From Lachnotalea glycerini (GTDB taxonomy: Bacteria; Bacillota; Clostridia; Lachnospirales; Lachnospiraceae), in NCBI RefSeq assembly GCF_003201285.1, contig NZ_QICS01000008.1, positions 62,001-126,000 of the forward strand: a stretch of 64,000 nt of DNA. The letters are read 5' to 3'. Each line of letters begins with the position of its first letter. Position 1 is the first letter of the stretch. This document shows, in pieces, positions 38,001-45,588 of this stretch. The notes below the pieces were generated by a model. The model saw nothing but the letters and a program-made list of their open reading frames with translations, made no database searches and was not told where the DNA came from. A program made the position numbers and the translations under genes.

Positions 38001-38783
38001 ATACCCGTATTTCCTGGTACAAACTGTGAATATGACAGCTTAAAAGCATTTGAAAATGCGGGTGCAAATGTGATAACGAAAGTATTTAAAAATTTAGATG
38101 CAAAGGATATCAGAGATTCAGTCCAAGAATTTGAATCAGGCATTCAGAAAGCACAAATCATTATGTTTCCGGGAGGTTTTAGTGCAGGCGATGAACCAGA
38201 TGGCTCGGCTAAATTTTTCGCAACCGCTTTTCGCAATGAAAGAATAAAAGAAGCAGTAAATCAGCTTATTCATCAAAGAGATGGTTTGGCACTCGGCATC
38301 TGTAACGGTTTTCAGGCTTTGATTAAACTGGGATTAGTTCCATATGGAGAAATTGTAGAGCAGTCAAGTGACTCGCCAACTCTTACAATGAATACAATCG
38401 GACGCCATATCTCCAAAATGGTTTATACAAAGGTAGTAACAAATAATTCACCTTGGCTTATCAAAGCAGAGCTTGGTTCAACCTATTGTAACCCTGCATC
38501 ACATGGAGAGGGACGTTTTGTTGCAAATGAAGAATGGATCAAGAAATTGTTTGAAAATGGACAAGTTGCTACTCAATACGTAGATGAGCTTGGAAATCCT
38601 ACTATGAACGAAGAGTGGAATCCAAATGGCTCTTATGCTGCAATTGAAGGAATTACAAGTCCTGACGGAAGAATTTTAGGTAAAATGGCTCATGCAGAAC
38701 GTAGAGGTGAGGCAGTAGCAATCAATATCTATGGTGAGCAGGATATGAAGCTATTTGAATCAGGTGTAGAATATTTTAAATAA
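35034..38783 (+). CDS. purL: Phosphoribosylformylglycinamidine synthase, single-chain
   Basis: Converts FGAR, ATP and glutamine to FGAM in purine synthesis. The 1249-residue chain is the clade II form found in Clostridia. An N-terminal PurS-like region leads into two ATP-binding AIRS halves (LDTYWSDHCRHTTF, NETHNHPTEIEPFGGA, GAGGVSVAIGE, GGKDSMSGTF) and a C-terminal class I glutamine amidotransferase with PVFPGTNCEYD, nucleophile Cys1090 in LGICNGFQ and SHGEGRF. RBS is GGAGG. It stands alone with its own terminator; other pur genes are not in the window. Confidence 0.97.
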   Translation: MSVKRIYVEKKKPYAVKAKELKEEIENYLGINTVRAVRVLIRYDIENLSIETYQRACATVFSEPPVDYLYEESFEMEDDSNVFSVEYLPGQFDQRADSAVQCVKLLNEEEQPEIKTAVTYVIKGTITEEEFQRIKNFCINPVDSRETDLAKPKTLVTEFEEPADVIIFDGFKEMDKEKLKELYQSLNLAMTFKDFLHIHKYFKEEEKRNPTMTEIRVLDTYWSDHCRHTTFSTELKEVSFTEGYYKEPIIKTYEKYLADREELFKGREDKFVCLMDLALMAMRKLKADGKLQDLEESDEINACSIVVPVEIDGKEEEWLISFKNETHNHPTEIEPFGGAATCLGGAIRDPLSGRSYVYQAMRITGAADPTIPLDQTLKGKLAQRKIVTSAASGYSSYGNQIGLATGYVKEVYHPNYVAKRMEIGAVMGAAPRRNVIRENSDPGDIIILLGGRTGRDGCGGATGSSKVHTEESIETCGAEVQKGNAPTERKIQRLFRREEVSKLIKKCNDFGAGGVSVAIGELAEGLHIYLDKVPKKYAGLDGTEIAISESQERMAVVVDPMDVAKFLNYAKEENLEAIEVAKVTKESRLVMLWRDKEIVNINRAFLDTNGAHQETKVEITVPKEDNNYFKTEKVTDVKKKWLTTLKDLNVCSQKGLVEMFDASIGAGSVFMPYGGKYQLTKTQCMIAKLPVLKGKTNTVTMMSYGLDPYLSSWSPYHGAVYAILQSVAKIVAAGGDFKKIRFTFQEYFKRMTEDPKRWGEPFSALLGAYDAQMGFGLPSIGGKDSMSGTFQDIDVPPTLTSFAVDVANYQDIITPELKKAGNKLVKFTITRDEYDIPAYEKIMSLYDSIHTAIQDKVILSAYVADAYGVAPALSKMAFGNKFGVKINDNISPSELFAVEIGNIIAEVPQEKLDKLAGDYEIIGEVTDNHQFTYKDVVITIEEAIKAWTGTLENVFPTSSKVEQTKIKTGLFKSDSIYVAKNKIAKPTVFIPVFPGTNCEYDSLKAFENAGANVITKVFKNLDAKDIRDSVQEFESGIQKAQIIMFPGGFSAGDEPDGSAKFFATAFRNERIKEAVNQLIHQRDGLALGICNGFQALIKLGLVPYGEIVEQSSDSPTLTMNTIGRHISKMVYTKVVTNNSPWLIKAELGSTYCNPASHGEGRFVANEEWIKKLFENGQVATQYVDELGNPTMNEEWNPNGSYAAIEGITSPDGRILGKMAHAERRGEAVAINIYGEQDMKLFESGVEYFK

Positions 38784-38806
38784 TTATTCGTTATAATTTT
38801 AGAAAG

Positions 38807-38847
38807 AACCATCTTGTGTTTGATGAAATGCACAGGATGGTTTTTTT
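38807..38847 (+). terminator. Rho-independent terminator of purL
   Basis: AACCATCTTGTG pairs with CACAGGATGGTT and is followed by seven T residues, which are also the start of the next repeat. Confidence 0.93.
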
Positions 38848-39005
38848 ATGTAATAGGAATTGCGTCCTATTACATAAAAATGTTCCCCAGGATGCGCACG
38901 AATGCAAGTGGAAAATGTCACTGCATGACTGCATTCGACGCGGCAAAGCGGTCAAGTCCCTCATGAGTGAGGGATTAGGGAGCTGATGCGGACTTGTCCG
39001 CTTTC
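38843..39005 (+). repeat. Dispersed structured repeat, full copy
   Basis: A hairpin with arms TTTTTATGTAATAGGA and TCCTATTACATAAAAA keeps pairing although its sequence differs from other copies. The core follows: GCGCACGAATGCA facing TGCATTCGACGCG around GTCA/TGAC, then AAGCGGTCAAGTCC facing GGACTTGTCCGCTT around CCCTCA/TGAGGG. It starts on the purL terminator poly-T. Confidence 0.85.
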
Positions 39006-39083
39006 TTATCATATGAAATTCTATAAATTTCCCATGATAGAAGCACTCTGTGAAAGAGGCATACGAACGTAATGGCTATCCAA

Positions 39084-39728
39084 TTATTTGGTATTTATTA
39101 TGCTGCCTAAATCCATTTCAACTACGGTATCACAAAGGATTTCAATATCCTCTTTATTATGACTTGTAATGATTATAGTTTTTCCTTGTTTCTTTAAACT
39201 AAGTAATAAATCTCTTATTTCTGCAACACCGTGGTTATCAAGACCATTCATCGGTTCGTCGAGAATTAGAATAGCCGGATCTTCCATAATGGCTTGAGCA
39301 ATACCCAAACGCTGCTTCATCCCGAGGGAAAATTTTCCTACTTTTTTTTTGCATTTTGGCTCAAGACCAACTATATTTAGAGCATCATAAATTGCATCAT
39401 TTTCAATTTTTTTATTTATCATAGATAGAAATTTGAGATTTTTAAAAGCATTATAATTAGACAAAAAGCCGGGAGACTCAATAATCACACCTGCATTTTC
39501 AATGATATCAATATCGGTTCCAATTACTTTTCCGAAAATATTAATTTCCCCTTCTGTTAATGTAATCAATCCACAAATAGCTTTTAACAAAACGGTTTTT
39601 CCAGAGCCGTTTCTACCTATAATACCGTGTATTTTTCCTTTTTCGAATGTCAGATTAACATGTTTAACGACATTTACATTTCCATATTTTTTGGTTGCGT
39701 TATTAATTAGGATATTTTTTTCATTCAT
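39084..39728 (-). CDS. ABC-2 type exporter ATP-binding protein
   Basis: A 214-residue ATPase: Walker A GRNGSGKT, signature FSLGMKQRLG, Walker B ILILDEPMNGLD and switch His in ITSHNKEDI. It resembles the short ATPases of bacteriocin-immunity and lantibiotic-type exporters. It is last in the minus-strand operon with two permeases, a lipoprotein and a small secreted protein, 36 bases after the second permease. Confidence 0.92.
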   Translation of the reverse strand: MNEKNILINNATKKYGNVNVVKHVNLTFEKGKIHGIIGRNGSGKTVLLKAICGLITLTEGEINIFGKVIGTDIDIIENAGVIIESPGFLSNYNAFKNLKFLSMINKKIENDAIYDALNIVGLEPKCKKKVGKFSLGMKQRLGIAQAIMEDPAILILDEPMNGLDNHGVAEIRDLLLSLKKQGKTIIITSHNKEDIEILCDTVVEMDLGSIINTK

Positions 39729-39764
39729 ACTATTTCTCCAATGCTTTAATTTAAATATTAGTAA

Positions 39765-40628
39765 TTAATTTGCAATTTTATCAATGCCATATCTTTTGCC
39801 ACAAGCTATAATAATAAAGATAGATAATAAAATTAGAGTTAAATAACCGCATATCGAATAAAATAAGGACGGATATACCGTTACATTTTTCCGCAAATCC
39901 AATAAGGATGTATTAGACCATGTTAGTGGTGATAAATAAATTAGCCGTTGATATACAATATCAGTTTCCAATAGAAAATCAAAAAGAATTATAATCGCGG
40001 CTACGGCATTTCCGATTAATCGGTTGCTTATTATAATATTAAAGACATAAACAAACAATCCGAGAGTAAAGAAAGATAATACACATAGAGAAAAGGAGAG
40101 CAAGTAAACATTAGCGGGAGAGAATTTTAAAATAAAATTGGAATTTAATTTTATAGAATGATTAAAATCAGCACCAGCATCGGTTAAAGTCAGAGTACCT
40201 AAAACCTTGCCCCAATTCATTGTAATATCAATATGCCGTATAATAATTAAAATGGAGCTAAGACAAATTATGCATGTATAAACGATAGAAAGAATGAAAA
40301 GATAAATTACTTTGCCAATAAAAAAACTTATCTTGCCGCTTCGTACCAGTAGAAAAAGCTGGTTAGAATTAGAATAAGGTACTTCGCATATCAAAAATAA
40401 AAATAGGCTGAAAAGAATAACACGCATAAAACGTTGATTCATAATAAAAGGTAAAAGCCAAGGAGATATTTTATAACCAACACGATAAGCAAAATGATTC
40501 ACTTCTTCCAAAATGATGCTGGTAAATAAAAAAATTAAAAAAATACATATCTTAAAACGCAGTTCAGACCATAGATTCAAGATGTCATTCTGAGTAACGC
40601 GTAATGCCTTTTTTAGTAGAATCATCAT
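39765..40628 (-). CDS. ABC-2 type membrane permease
   Basis: A 287-residue membrane protein with six hydrophobic segments and no recognised named family beyond ABC-2 style layout. Start at 40628 is chosen because GGAG precedes it and its ATG overlaps the stop of the upstream permease (ATGA); a longer frame upstream lies inside that gene. It probably forms the transport channel together with the 256-residue neighbour. Confidence 0.78.
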   Translation of the reverse strand: MMILLKKALRVTQNDILNLWSELRFKICIFLIFLFTSIILEEVNHFAYRVGYKISPWLLPFIMNQRFMRVILFSLFLFLICEVPYSNSNQLFLLVRSGKISFFIGKVIYLFILSIVYTCIICLSSILIIIRHIDITMNWGKVLGTLTLTDAGADFNHSIKLNSNFILKFSPANVYLLSFSLCVLSFFTLGLFVYVFNIIISNRLIGNAVAAIIILFDFLLETDIVYQRLIYLSPLTWSNTSLLDLRKNVTVYPSLFYSICGYLTLILLSIFIIIACGKRYGIDKIAN

Positions 40629-41395
40629 ATACTCCTTTCCAACTTTTGAATAAAGGCGGTGCTTATTATTAGTATGGCTAACCAAATATATCCCATTGAA
40701 TATAAAAAGTTATACATAATGCCTGCATGATCAATTACGCAATAACCGGAAATACAATAATCAATATTCAGTATATCCGGCAGATTCATGACGAAACGGT
40801 ATATAACGTAGCTTGAAACAAAGGGCATAACTGTAGTTAAAAAATAGTCAGGCTGATAACTTGAAACAAACAGGGCAATTATGGCCCATAAAACGCTTCC
40901 GCTTGCAAACAACAATATTCTAACAAAGAAAAACAAGAAAGGAAAAGCTCCTGTAGTTAATGTACCATAGCCCCCGGAGATATTTAGCTGCAAAGCCGAT
41001 TTAGGGTCATATAAAGGATAATTAAAAGAGAATAAAACAATGACCATGAGTAAACCGGCAATACTTACAAAAAAGGTGCTGAGTATTGTAACCAATGCTT
41101 TTGAACGTGCATAGGAAGTTATGTTAGTACGCGTATTTATGCATAAAAAGTAGTTATTGCTTATGTCTTCACAGTAGCATAATGTAAAAGGAAGTGCTGA
41201 TATAACATAAAGTATTTCACGGAACCATCCGCTTTCTGTAATGCTGTCTATCATTGTATCTACTGAGAGAAATTCATTAAATTGTATCATGTCACTGAAA
41301 TTGCAAAAGTATAGAGCAAGTATATATAAAATAAGTGTTACAATTAGTTTATTTGAATGAAAAAACCTATATAAATCAGCACGTATTATTTTCAT
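40625..41395 (-). CDS. ABC-2 type membrane permease
   Basis: A 256-residue protein with six hydrophobic segments, starting MKIIRADLYRFFHSNK, which is the usual cytoplasmic amphipathic start of ABC-2 permeases. It is coupled to the following permease by a four-base overlap and comes 15 bases after the lipoprotein gene. The pair and the ATPase make one exporter. Confidence 0.8.
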   Translation of the reverse strand: MKIIRADLYRFFHSNKLIVTLILYILALYFCNFSDMIQFNEFLSVDTMIDSITESGWFREILYVISALPFTLCYCEDISNNYFLCINTRTNITSYARSKALVTILSTFFVSIAGLLMVIVLFSFNYPLYDPKSALQLNISGGYGTLTTGAFPFLFFFVRILLFASGSVLWAIIALFVSSYQPDYFLTTVMPFVSSYVIYRFVMNLPDILNIDYCISGYCVIDHAGIMYNFLYSMGYIWLAILIISTAFIQKLERSI

Positions 41396-41410
41396 AAAAA
41401 CTCTCTCCGA

Positions 41411-42508
41411 TTAAAATATTTTTCCGGTTACCGCATTTATAGCAGTCAAGGAATAAGAATCATCAGACGCATTATGCGACAAAATACTCCATGTAGGAAT
41501 AAATTCATAGGTCAGGGAATTTCTATCAATTAATGTATAAGTATAGCAAAAATTGATTTCCGTTATTGTGATAGGATCTTCTAAAATTATATAACTATAT
41601 TTTTCTTTGATACAATTTAGAGCAGCTTCTACATCGATAATTTGTTCGTCACATTTGGATTTATCAAGCTCATAGTTTACCTTTGAATTAAATGTGACGA
41701 TACCTTCTTCGTTTACAATTGCAGAAATATAATCACCTCTGCAGTTTCCAATACCTGAAAGTGTATTGGAAGAGTAATTTTCACTCATTATGGATTCCCC
41801 ATTGACAGACTTTTGATTCCATACAATGTAATAACATCCTTTATCATTTTCAAACGAAATGTCCTTTTCAGAGTAAAAAAGCTCAGGAGAACCTCCGATA
41901 TAATCATATAGTGTGGATAAGCTCTCAGAATTTAATGCGATGCACGTAAAAGGAGTATCTTCAAGATATAATCCTAATATATTTGAAGCGTTTTTTACTA
42001 AGCTCAGTGCATCTTCCTTCGTCATAAAGGATAGGCTGCCGGCATCTTTGATTCCGGCATTGTCAAAATTTTGAGGCAGTTCATAGGCAGAATCAGGAAA
42101 ATAGCTAATTAACGTAAAATAATTGTAATAGTCATAATTACTGTAACTTTGGAAGCCTAGATAATGATATGCTCTATTTTGATATTTAAGTTTATAGCTA
42201 TAATCATCCTCTGTTGTATCAGATTGATAGATAAGCTCACTTTCCGGTGCATCATAAAAGAAAGCCTTTTGAACCTGTTGCGCAGACGGTTCATAAATAT
42301 GAGCGTTATAAACAGGAAGTGTGCTTGAGGGTGAGGATATCACATCTGCATTTACTTCTAAATTAGTATCTAATGTTTTTGAAATATGTGAAGAAGTATT
42401 GTTACTTATATTTTCAACCGTATTTGAAGTATGCGTATTATTACATGCCGAAGTAAATAATGTGAGCAAAATAGCGGATATTAAGAGTAGTTTGATTTGT
42501 AATTTCAT
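41411..42508 (-). CDS. Predicted lipoprotein of the secreted-protein/ABC operon
   Basis: A 365-residue protein with a lipoprotein signal (lipobox FTSAC, Cys22), a Ser/Thr/Asn-rich linker, and a large extracellular region with many Tyr and Ser residues and no recognised domain. It lies between the small secreted protein and the permeases, so it may bind, guide or resist the secreted product at the cell surface. It has its own GGAGGG RBS. Confidence 0.75.
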   Translation of the reverse strand: MKLQIKLLLISAILLTLFTSACNNTHTSNTVENISNNTSSHISKTLDTNLEVNADVISSPSSTLPVYNAHIYEPSAQQVQKAFFYDAPESELIYQSDTTEDDYSYKLKYQNRAYHYLGFQSYSNYDYYNYFTLISYFPDSAYELPQNFDNAGIKDAGSLSFMTKEDALSLVKNASNILGLYLEDTPFTCIALNSESLSTLYDYIGGSPELFYSEKDISFENDKGCYYIVWNQKSVNGESIMSENYSSNTLSGIGNCRGDYISAIVNEEGIVTFNSKVNYELDKSKCDEQIIDVEAALNCIKEKYSYIILEDPITITEINFCYTYTLIDRNSLTYEFIPTWSILSHNASDDSYSLTAINAVTGKIF

Positions 42509-42579
42509 TATAATTATATTTCCCTCCTAAGTTTAATCAGAGAGCTTTGATTAAGAGCTCTCTGATTCTTTACTAAATA

Positions 42580-43017
42580 TTATGGACGCCAATTTCCTGA
42601 AGCGGTACAATCTGATTTTGAACAATACCCATATAATTTATATGCCCCATCCTTAGCAATATAATTTGATTTATATGTTAAAGTTAAATTTTTTTGATAG
42701 CATGAATTTGTATATGTACTTATACTTGTAGCAGCTTCACTAATTGAATCAGTATCTGCATAGTATTTTAACAATTTCATCTTTAAATTATTATGTGCAT
42801 TTTTTTGCTTTAAGACCGTAACATATGCGTTTTCACCAAGGAATATTTCGTCTCTGTAAGCATAACTTGATTGTGCATTATCATTGTCTGAATTGAAAGT
42901 AAGCTTAAAGTTAAAAGTACCTCCATAAGCTGAAACAGGTATTGAAATAAGTATTGATGATGCCGCAACTATTACAAAGGAACGTTTCAAGTTTTTAAAT
43001 AAGACAGTAAGTTTCAT
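42580..43017 (-). CDS. Small secreted protein, DUF2712-like
   Basis: A 145-residue precursor with a signal peptide cut after VSA (about residue 30), leaving a mature protein of about 115 residues rich in Tyr, Ser, Asn and Lys and ending in GNWRP. The pattern (FNFKLTFNS, SSYAYRDE, LKMKLLKYYADT, AYKLYGYC, SGNWRP) resembles DUF2712 proteins, which travel with ABC exporters in Firmicutes. Three Cys residues are in the mature part. It is the first and presumably most expressed gene of its operon. A bacteriocin or signalling role is only a guess. Confidence 0.65.
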   Translation of the reverse strand: MKLTVLFKNLKRSFVIVAASSILISIPVSAYGGTFNFKLTFNSDNDNAQSSYAYRDEIFLGENAYVTVLKQKNAHNNLKMKLLKYYADTDSISEAATSISTYTNSCYQKNLTLTYKSNYIAKDGAYKLYGYCSKSDCTASGNWRP

Positions 43018-43030
43018 ATAAATCCCTCCA

Positions 43031-43091
43031 TATAATTTATTTAATTTCCGGAAATTAAATAAATTATAATATGGTTTATAATTATAGTCAA
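43031..43091 (-). promoter_or_regulatory. Promoter overlapped by a perfect 38-bp palindrome
   Basis: On the minus strand, TTGACT (43091-43086), a 17-base spacer and TATAAT (43068-43063) form a near-consensus promoter. The -10 is the first six bases of a perfect palindrome at 43031-43068 centred on CCGG. Since transcription would start inside it, it cannot form the full hairpin in RNA and is best read as an operator. The RBS follows immediately. Confidence 0.8.
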
Positions 43092-43234
43092 CATAAATAT
43101 CTAATTAATGAAATAGTTGTAAAACATTTCACTTATTCACAAAGAAGTTGTAAGAAAAAAGTATACTTTTTGCAATTGTAAAGTATAAAATAACTGCTAT
43201 AATGAAACTATGATAAAGAAAGAGAGGTGTTTTC

Positions 43235-43894
43235 ATGAAAAAAATGATGCATGCATTATTTTTTGCTATTGTAATAGTTGCAGTATCAGGCTGCAGCAGT
43301 AAAAAAGCATATCAGGAAGACAAAACGAACGAATCTGTGCAAGTAGATAGTACTAAGGATTCTGGTGAAATCATAGAGATGGATGAAAAATCAGCACAAC
43401 AATTGGTTGAAGAAAGACTGGATACGACAAAATATTCAGTTGAAAAAGCGGAAGATGCAACGGTAGATGACGTGAACTATTATATATTTAATATTCTTGA
43501 AGGAGACAAGCAGTTATCAATGGGTGTAGCTGTTGATAAAATATCCGGTGAGCTTTATGCTTATAAGGAAGATAAAACCATAGCTCCATATTCTGAATTC
43601 ACGCTATATGATGAAAGCACAGATGAAGAAACCGAGTGGGAAGGTTCATATAAGAGTGAAACTGTGACATTGGATTTAATGCCGGCAGATTCTAATTCAT
43701 TTGAATTTACGTTTGCAAATGAAAATAATACGGATTCCTTAACAGGAGTGGCACAGGTAAGTGGTAAGGAAGCTAAGTATGAGGATGAAGATGGTTTTAA
43801 GTTAAGTTTTGTAAAAGAGGGAAATACAATTACAGTAACGGAAAGTGAATCTGGTGATGATAGTTTTGCTTTTGGAGGAACATATACACAGTAA
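43235..43894 (+). CDS. Predicted lipoprotein, unknown function
   Basis: A 219-residue acidic protein with lipobox VSGCS (Cys20). Two parts are visible: a PepSY-like segment (ARMS of EMDEKSAQQLVEERL then VAVDKISGELYAYKED) and a C-terminal beta-rich region with GSYKSETVTLDLMP and FGGTYTQ. A promoter ends in TATAAT at 43196-43201. It diverges from the secreted-protein operon across a 217-base gap that holds that operon's palindrome. Confidence 0.75.
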   Translation: MKKMMHALFFAIVIVAVSGCSSKKAYQEDKTNESVQVDSTKDSGEIIEMDEKSAQQLVEERLDTTKYSVEKAEDATVDDVNYYIFNILEGDKQLSMGVAVDKISGELYAYKEDKTIAPYSEFTLYDESTDEETEWEGSYKSETVTLDLMPADSNSFEFTFANENNTDSLTGVAQVSGKEAKYEDEDGFKLSFVKEGNTITVTESESGDDSFAFGGTYTQ

Positions 43895-44148
43895 AGAAAA
43901 TATGGCAAAAGTATGAGAGCAGGGAATTAAAATTCTCTGCTTTTATAAAATATAAGTTAGGTGAAAGATAAGACGACCATTGAATAATTAGATCTATATG
44001 GAATGAATAATCCATTTTGAATATAATCAAAGTTTTTAAAAATTTAACATTTAATAATTAATCAGAAAAACTTGTTGAAATAGGAAAAATATGATAACAT
44101 AAAGTAAATTAAGTTATTTAGCACACAATGAGAAAATGAGGGATGAAT

Positions 44149-44328
44149 ATGCAGACAGTTGGAGGATATACAATTAAGACAGGAAGAACCAGAATGTGCC
44201 CAATTTGCGAGGGTGCAGAACTTCGATACACAGGTGATACAAAAATAATTAATGAAAAAGAGCACTATAAGCATAGATGCATTAAATGTAGCTTGGAATT
44301 TTGGTTTGACGGTAAATATGGAGAATGA
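44149..44328 (+). CDS. Small zinc-ribbon protein
   Basis: A 59-residue protein with two Cys pairs, CPIC and CIKC, spaced about 28 residues apart, forming a probable zinc ribbon. ATG 44149 is chosen since GAGGG is well spaced before it; ATG 44143 is too close. Function unknown. It stands alone before the tRNA pair. Confidence 0.7.
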   Translation: MQTVGGYTIKTGRTRMCPICEGAELRYTGDTKIINEKEHYKHRCIKCSLEFWFDGKYGE

Positions 44329-44411
44329 TACAGTACTTTAAGTTGTAATGAAAAGTATAAGGTCTAGCCAAATTGCTTATATAATATTAGTAAGAATTTG
44401 TAAAAAAGGTA

Positions 44412-44440
44412 TTGACAAATTTTGATTAAATTAGTATACT
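44412..44440 (+). promoter_or_regulatory. Promoter of the tRNA-Val/tRNA-Met unit
   Basis: TTGACA, a 17-base spacer and TATACT, ending 34 bases before the first tRNA. Confidence 0.85.
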
Positions 44441-44474
44441 AGCAAAGCAGGTTGAGAAACTTGTCGCAGTTTAT

Positions 44475-44547
44475 GGGATCATAGCTCAGCTGGGAGAGCA
44501 TCTGCCTTACAAGCAGAGGGTCATAGGTTCGAGCCCTATTGGTCCCA
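44475..44547 (+). tRNA. tRNA-Val (anticodon TAC)
   Basis: A full cloverleaf: acceptor GGGATCA with TGGTCCC, anticodon arm TCTGC-CTTACAA-GCAGA giving anticodon TAC, and T arm ATAGG-TTCGAGC-CCTAT. CCA is not encoded. Confidence 0.95.
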
Positions 44548-44569
44548 TATTAATTGAATAAAAGTATAT

Positions 44570-44643
44570 GGCGGAATAGCTCAGTTGGCTAGAGCACACG
44601 GTTCATACCCGTGGTGTCGTTGGTTCAAATCCAATTTCCGCTA
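44570..44643 (+). tRNA. tRNA-Met (anticodon CAT), elongator type
   Basis: Acceptor GGCGGAA with TTCCGCT (one G-U), anticodon arm CACGG-TTCATAC-CCGTG giving CAT, T arm GTTGG-TTCAAAT-CCAAT. It lacks the three G-C pairs of an initiator stem, so elongator Met is likeliest; a lysidine-modified tRNA-Ile is a lesser option. Confidence 0.9.
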
Positions 44644-44650
44644 CTCGAAT

Positions 44651-44684
44651 ACCTGATATAACTGTGGTTATGTTAGGTTTTTTT
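44651..44684 (+). terminator. Rho-independent terminator of the tRNA pair
   Basis: ACCTGATATAAC and GTTATGTTAGGT with a four-base loop, then seven T residues. Confidence 0.88.
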
Positions 44685-44766
44685 GTTTCATAGGAAAGAC
44701 CTTGTTGTGGCAACGTATCAAAGTTTTGATTCCTATGAAATAAAAGCACAATGCGCACGAATGCAA
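44679..44766 (+). repeat. Copy of the terminator-linked repeat (left half)
   Basis: TTGTTTCATAGGAAAGACCT and TTCCTATGAAATAAAAGCAC are the hairpin arms, followed by AATGCGCACGAATGCAA. It begins on the tRNA terminator T run; the right half is lost. Confidence 0.78.
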
Positions 44767-44961
44767 TTACCTATTTTTATACGTGTGAGATTCACACGAA
44801 TGCATAAGGAATATATCATATGAGACAGATTTTAGTAGAATTGAATCTGCAACCCTCATGATAAGTAGGTAGTTTATTTTCTGTAAATTAAAATAAATCG
44901 AACAAAAATGAAGCGAATGAATATAGTGTAATTTTTGGTTAAGAATAATAGGAGGATAACT

Positions 44962-45528
44962 ATGAGAGTTGGAATGGGATATGATGTCCATAAGCTAATA
45001 GAAGGCAGAGATTTGATACTGGGAGGAGTAAATATTCCTTATGAAAAAGGACTTTTGGGTCACTCGGATGCAGATGTCATTGTACATGCGATTATGGATT
45101 CTATTTTGGGAGCGGCAGCCCTGGGAGATATAGGAAAGCATTTTCCTGATACAGACTCGTCTTATAAAGGCGTATCAAGTATCAATTTATTAAAACAAGT
45201 AGCAAAATTAATTGAAGAAAATATGTATATTATAGAAAATATAGATGCTACTATAGTTGCACAAAAGCCTAAGTTGTTGCCATATATACCTAAAATGATA
45301 GAAAATGTAGCGGATGCCTTAAAAATTCCTGTAAATTGTGTTAATATCAAGGCGACTACAGAAGAAGGACTGGGCTTTACCGGAAGTGGAGAAGGTATTT
45401 CAGCACATTCGATATGTGCTTTGAACACAATTGCAGATTACCGTTATAATGAAGGAAATACCAGAAAGTTTCCAGCATGCGAAGGATGCCATGGATGCGC
45501 GGGATGCCCAAACAAGACAGAAGAATAG
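44962..45528 (+). CDS. ispF: 2-C-methyl-D-erythritol 2,4-cyclodiphosphate synthase with Cys-rich tail
   Basis: Forms the cyclic diphosphate of the MEP isoprenoid pathway. ATG 44962 follows AGGAGG. Metal and substrate residues are Asp8, His10 (GYDVH) and His42, with [19 protein letters not shown], and [19 protein letters not shown] at the C-terminus of the core. The normal protein is about 157-160 residues; this one has 188, adding a tail with Cys173, Cys176, Cys179 and Cys182 (CxxCxxCxxC) able to bind a metal or cluster. No other MEP gene adjoins. Confidence 0.94.
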   Translation: MRVGMGYDVHKLIEGRDLILGGVNIPYEKGLLGHSDADVIVHAIMDSILGAAALGDIGKHFPDTDSSYKGVSSINLLKQVAKLIEENMYIIENIDATIVAQKPKLLPYIPKMIENVADALKIPVNCVNIKATTEEGLGFTGSGEGISAHSICALNTIADYRYNEGNTRKFPACEGCHGCAGCPNKTEE

Positions 45529-45588
45529 GCGTATCCCATTTTTTGCAACATAAGTTTGTGCGTGCGAAATGCACGAATGGAGGAAAAG

